Below, one piece after another: positions 60,209-64,000 of a stretch of 64,000 nt of DNA. A program made the position numbers and the translations under genes. Numbering within the stretch: the first letter of the stretch is position 1; the number at the start of each line of letters is the position of its first letter. Source of the stretch: Musa acuminata AAA Group (lineage: Eukaryota > Streptophyta > Magnoliopsida > Zingiberales > Musaceae); contig NC_088327.1 of the NCBI RefSeq assembly GCF_036884655.1, positions 17,570,001-17,634,000 of the forward strand. Direction: 5' to 3'. Under the pieces are notes generated by a model. That model made no database searches. It saw only the letters and a program-made list of their open reading frames with translations, and was not told where the DNA came from.

Positions 60209-61792
60209 ATGGCTTACGCCGGAAACCAAGAGGGCCATTCTATTACACATCCACCCATGTTTAATGGGACGGACTACACCTATTGGAAGACCCGAATGAG
60301 GATCTTTCTTATTTCTATGGACTTTGAACTTTGGAATCTTGTCGAGAATGGTTTTTCGAAGTCTTCTCTTCCAATGATCGATTGGAATGATTTGGAGAAG
60401 AAGGCTTTCGCTCTTAATGCAAAGGTTATGAATGCCTTATTTTGTGCATTTGATAAAAACGAGTTTAATCGTGTTTCGATTTGTGAAACCGCATTTGATA
60501 TTTGGCACACACTCGAAGTGACTCATGAAGGCACAAGTAGAGTGAAAGAGTCAAAAATCAATCTTTTGTTACACTCTTTCGAACTTTTCCGGATGAAACC
60601 GAGTGATACTATTGGCGACATGTTTACCCGTTTCACGGATGTCGTCAATGGTCTAAAAGGACTCGAAAAAAGTTTTTCGGATTTTGAGCTCGTAAATAAG
60701 ATTCTAAGATCCCTTCCTAAGAGTTGGGATACTAAAGTCACTACTATTCAAGAGGCGAAAGATCTAAACAACTTCCCTCTTGAAGAACTAATTAGGTCAT
60801 TAATGACCTACGAGATGAGTTGCAAAGCTCATGAAGAGCAAGAAGACATCCTTCCAAAGAATAGGAAGGATATGGCACTTAGAACTTTGGAAGACCACTT
60901 GAAAGAAAACTCAAGTGATGAGGACTGTGACGATGACTTGGCACTTCTAACAAGAAAATTTAAAAAATTCATTAAAAGAAACAAGATTAAGAATGACACT
61001 AAAAATAAACTTGAACTCAAGAAGGACCAAGTTATTTGCTATGAGTGCAAAAAGCCGGGACACTACAAGAGTGATTGTCCCTAAGCCAAAAAGAGAACAA
61101 CAAAGAAGAAGGTGCTCAAAGCAACATGAGATGATTCGAGCGCGTCCGAAGAAGAGGAGTCCAACACCGAGCAAGTTGCTCATTATGCCTTAATGGCCAT
61201 CGGAGAGGAGGTAACAAATTTATTAGATGCAGATTTATCTTTCGATGAATTATTAAATGCCTTCCATGACTTATTTGATGAATGCAAGATTATCAATAGA
61301 AAATATAAATTGCTAAAAAAGGAGCATGATAGTCTTACGTGTGACTTTGATAAGTTAAAAACTGAATATCATGATAGTTTAGATCCATGCATCAAATGCC
61401 ATGATCTAGAAACTCTCCAAAAAGAAAACTTGCTACTTAAAGACACCTTGAAGAAATTCGAGGTTGGTAGCAAGTCATTAAACATGATCCTTGCAAACAA
61501 GGGTCACGTTCCAAAAAGGAGTGGAATTGGATTTGTGAGAAGTTCTCACCAAAATCCAACCACCTTCATAAAAGGCCCCATCTTACATGTTCAACACCAA
61601 ACCAAATGCAACTTTTGTTGCAAACTTGGACACAATACGCACTATTGTCCATTCAAGAAAATTAGTCCAAACAAATTGATTTGGGTTCCTAAAGGAACCA
61701 TGATAAATTCTATGCAACATGATAGACAATGTAGATCTATCCTTGAGGCGTCCAAAAGCAAATGGGTACCTAAAAATCATCCTTTCTTGTAG
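60209..61792 (+). pseudogene. Sire-E gag (two nonsense)
   Basis: From the ATG at 60209 it is collinear with Sire-D gag throughout. The first CCHC knuckle is complete, but the codon two positions after it is TAA (61082-61084). A second stop, TGA, replaces a Trp codon near 61127. The frame is then open through the second knuckle (CNFCCKLGHNTHYC) to the conserved TAG at 61790-61792. All breaks are single-base changes, typical of recent decay. Confidence 0.92.
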
Positions 61793-64000
61793 AAACCCAC
61801 ACCATCGCAAGCTAGGAGCAAGAGATGGTACCTTGATAGTGGATGCTCAAGGCATATGACCGGAGATACATCTCAATTCTCTAAGCTCACTAGCATAGAC
61901 GAAGGCTATGTCACCTTCGGAGACAACAACAAGGGTAAAATCATTGGCAAAGGAACCATAGGTAACAAATCCAACTTCTTTATTGAAGATGTTTTGTTAG
62001 TTGATGGTTTAAAACATAACCTCTTGAGCATTAGTCAATTATGTGATAAAGGATACACTGTCAAATTCGAATCTAATGCTTGCATCATTGAAAAACCACA
62101 TAAAAACATGTCTATGATTGTATTAAAACAAAATAACGTATACACTATTGACATCAATGATTTGTGTAATGAAATGTGTTTTTCGGTTTTGAATGAGGAT
62201 GCTTAGCTATGGCATAGAAGATTAGGTCATGCTAGCATGAAACTAATCACTCAAATATCATCTAAAGAACTTGTAAGAGGAATTCCTCATATCAAGTTCA
62301 TCAAAGATAATGTATGTGATGCTTGCCAATTAGGTAAACAAATTAAGGGTAGTTTCAAAACTAAGAATCAAATAAGCACCTCTAGGCCCTTACAATTGAT
62401 CCATATGGACTTGTTCGGACCAATCTCTACATCAAGTCTAGGAGGTAGCAAATACACCTTTGTCATTGTTGATGACTATAGCAGATATACATGGACCTAT
62501 TTCTTAAAACAGAAAAATGAATGCTTTAGATATTTTACCAAGTTTTGTAAACTTGTTCAAAATGAGAAGGGTTCTATGATTTCGTCAATTAGAAGTGATC
62601 ATGGTGGAGAATTTCAAAACCATGATTTCCAAGAATTCTGTGAACTCAATGGATACAACCATAATTTCTCTACTCTAAGAAATCCTCAACAAAATGGGGT
62701 AGTAGAAAGAAAAAATTGAAATTTACAAGAAATGGTAAGAACCATGTTGAATGAACATAGCTTACCCAAATACTTTTGGGCCGAAGCCGTAAACACTGCA
62801 TGCTATATTTTGAATAGAGTTCTAGTAAGACCCTTACTCACCAAAACTCCTTATGAGTTATGGAATAACAAAAAACCCAATGTTTCATATTTTAAAGTCT
62901 TTGGGTGTAAGTGTTTTATCTTGAATGAAAAGGATAACTTAGGAAAATTTGATGCTAAATCCAATGAAGGAATCTTTCTTGGTTATTCTTCGGTTTCTAA
63001 AGCTTTTCGTATCTTCAATAAAAGAACTTTAATTATTGAAGAATCCATTCATGTTGTTTTCAATGAGATTTCCGAAATTAGGAAAAATGATCTTGATGAT
63101 GATGTTAATTTTGATTCTTTGAATTTAAATGAAACCCCGTCTCCAACTAGCAACTTGGATGCATCCACTTCCCATATTTCCTTACCCAAGGATTGGAAGT
63201 ATGTAGATGCTCATCCTAAGGAGCTAAACTTAGGAGACACATCAAAGGGGGTTCAAACACGATCTTCTCTTAAAAATTTTTGTGCCAACGTCGCTTTTCT
63301 CTCCCAAATTGAACCCAAATGTGTTGATGAAGCCATGAAAGATAATTCATGGATTATCGTAATGCAAGATGAATTGAATCAATTTGAGAGAAATGAGGTG
63401 TGGACGCTTGTTCCTAGGCCAAATGACCATTTAGTTATTGGTACTAAATGGGTCTTTAGAAATAAGCAAGATGAAAATGGTATCGTGGTTAGAAACAAGG
63501 CTAGATTAGTGGCCAAAGGTTTCAACCAAGAAGAAGGTATCGATTACGAAGAAACCTTCGCTCCTGTGGCTCGATTAGAAGCCATAAGGATGCTCCTTGC
63601 CTACGCTAGTAGTAATAATTTTAAGTTGTTTCAAATGGATGTTAAAAGCACTTTTCTTAATGGCTTTATTTCTGAAGAAGTCTATGTTGAACAACCTCCT
63701 GGATTTGAAAATAATAGCCTCCCTAATCATGTGTTTAGATTAACTAAAGCTCTCTATGGTTTAAAACAAGCCCCAAGGGCTTGGTATGAGAGACTTAGTT
63801 CTTTTCTTATCGAAAATAATTTCACAAAAGGCAAGGTTGATACTACATTGTTCATCAAGAATTTTGAAAATAATTTTCTCATTGTCCAGATTTATGTTGA
63901 TGATATTATCTTTGGCTCTACGAATGAATCTCTTTATGAATCTTTTGCTAAAACTATGAGTCTTGAATTCGAAATGAGCTTAATGGGAGAATTAACATTC
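61793..64000 (+). pseudogene. Sire-E pol: protease, integrase, RT (incomplete, two nonsense)
   Basis: It continues in the gag frame after TAG. Protease [13 protein letters not shown] lies near 61835. A TAG (62204-62206) replaces the Trp before LWHRRLGH. The CDAC zinc ligands, both integrase Asp motifs ([15 protein letters not shown]) and the Glu motif NGVVERKN are present; TGA follows at 62717-62719. From 62720 the frame is open to the window edge and covers the integrase C-terminus and RT, with [20 protein letters not shown] (usually KSAFLNG) and YVDDIIFGS. RNase H lies beyond the window. Relative to Sire-A, only a short patch near 63480-63630 is nearly identical. Confidence 0.92.

Larger units (their letters stand above)
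58397..64000 (+). mobile_element. Sire-E: Sirevirus, right end outside window
   Basis: The 5' LTR (58397-60158), PBS (60161-60172), gag, UAG and pol up to RT are present. Its gag is nearly the same as that of Sire-D, so E and D are close relatives in opposite orientation. Four nonsense codons disable gag and pol. The bases before the LTR (GCTGC) should be the TSD. Confidence 0.94.

Noticed and set aside
1..64000. A host gene cluster, defence system or other new multi-gene system
   Set aside because: Apart from the exon-like segments of the array, every coding region belongs to an LTR retrotransposon. The unusual biology here is in element structure and in the tandem array.

Overview
This is nuclear DNA from a flowering plant, and almost all of it is nested LTR retrotransposons. 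The evidence is: primer-binding sites of the plant initiator tRNA-Met type (TGGTATCAGAGC) next to LTR ends; 1.2-1.9 kb LTRs starting TG and ending CA with 5-bp target-site duplications (TSDs); Ty1/copia gag, protease, integrase, RT and RNase H motifs; and no bacterial-style gene packing. The host is probably a monocot. The style of the LTR repeats reminds me of the banana family (Zingiberales), but that is recall, not proof. I see no ordinary single-copy host gene.

Layout. 1-8481: a minus-strand Ty1/copia element (Copia-H) with near-identical LTRs and a broken gag-pol. 8482-9205: a decayed, inverted Sirevirus-type LTR fragment. 9206-10976: a probable Ty3/gypsy solo LTR. 10977-24622: the 3' end and 3' LTR of a Sirevirus (Sire-B), split by a complete plus-strand Sirevirus (Sire-A, 11324-23585, TSD GTCCG). 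24623-53516: an AT-rich tandem array of about 2.2-kb monomers in alternating X and Y types. This array is interrupted by Sire-C (26712-43248, TSD ATGTT), which itself contains Sire-D (34955-43229), and by a solo LTR (Sire-G, 44980-46233, TSD ATTAT). 53517-58089: a minus-strand LTR element without recognisable pol (LARD-F). 58090-58396: unidentified sequence. 58397-64000: the 5' two thirds of a plus-strand Sirevirus (Sire-E) that runs off the window.

How the parts relate. The Sire elements share a gag with two CCHC zinc knuckles, an in-frame UAG before the protease, an extra ORF downstream of pol (in A and D), several polypurine tracts near the 3' end, a C-run close to the LTR end, and clusters of the palindrome GGCGGTG-N-CACCGCC upstream of the LTR TATA box. 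Sire-A is the most unusual element. It carries an in-frame 2952-bp tandem duplication of pol. One copy has lost the integrase catalytic Glu and the other has lost the presumed RNase H catalytic Glu. Sire-C and Sire-D are deletion derivatives that lack most of pol.

The AT-rich array is the least explained part. All five monomers carry a 34-codon open exon-like segment ending at the same place, and two also keep a matching upstream exon end with a 297-298 bp intron. This points to tandem duplicates of a decayed intron-containing gene that I cannot identify.
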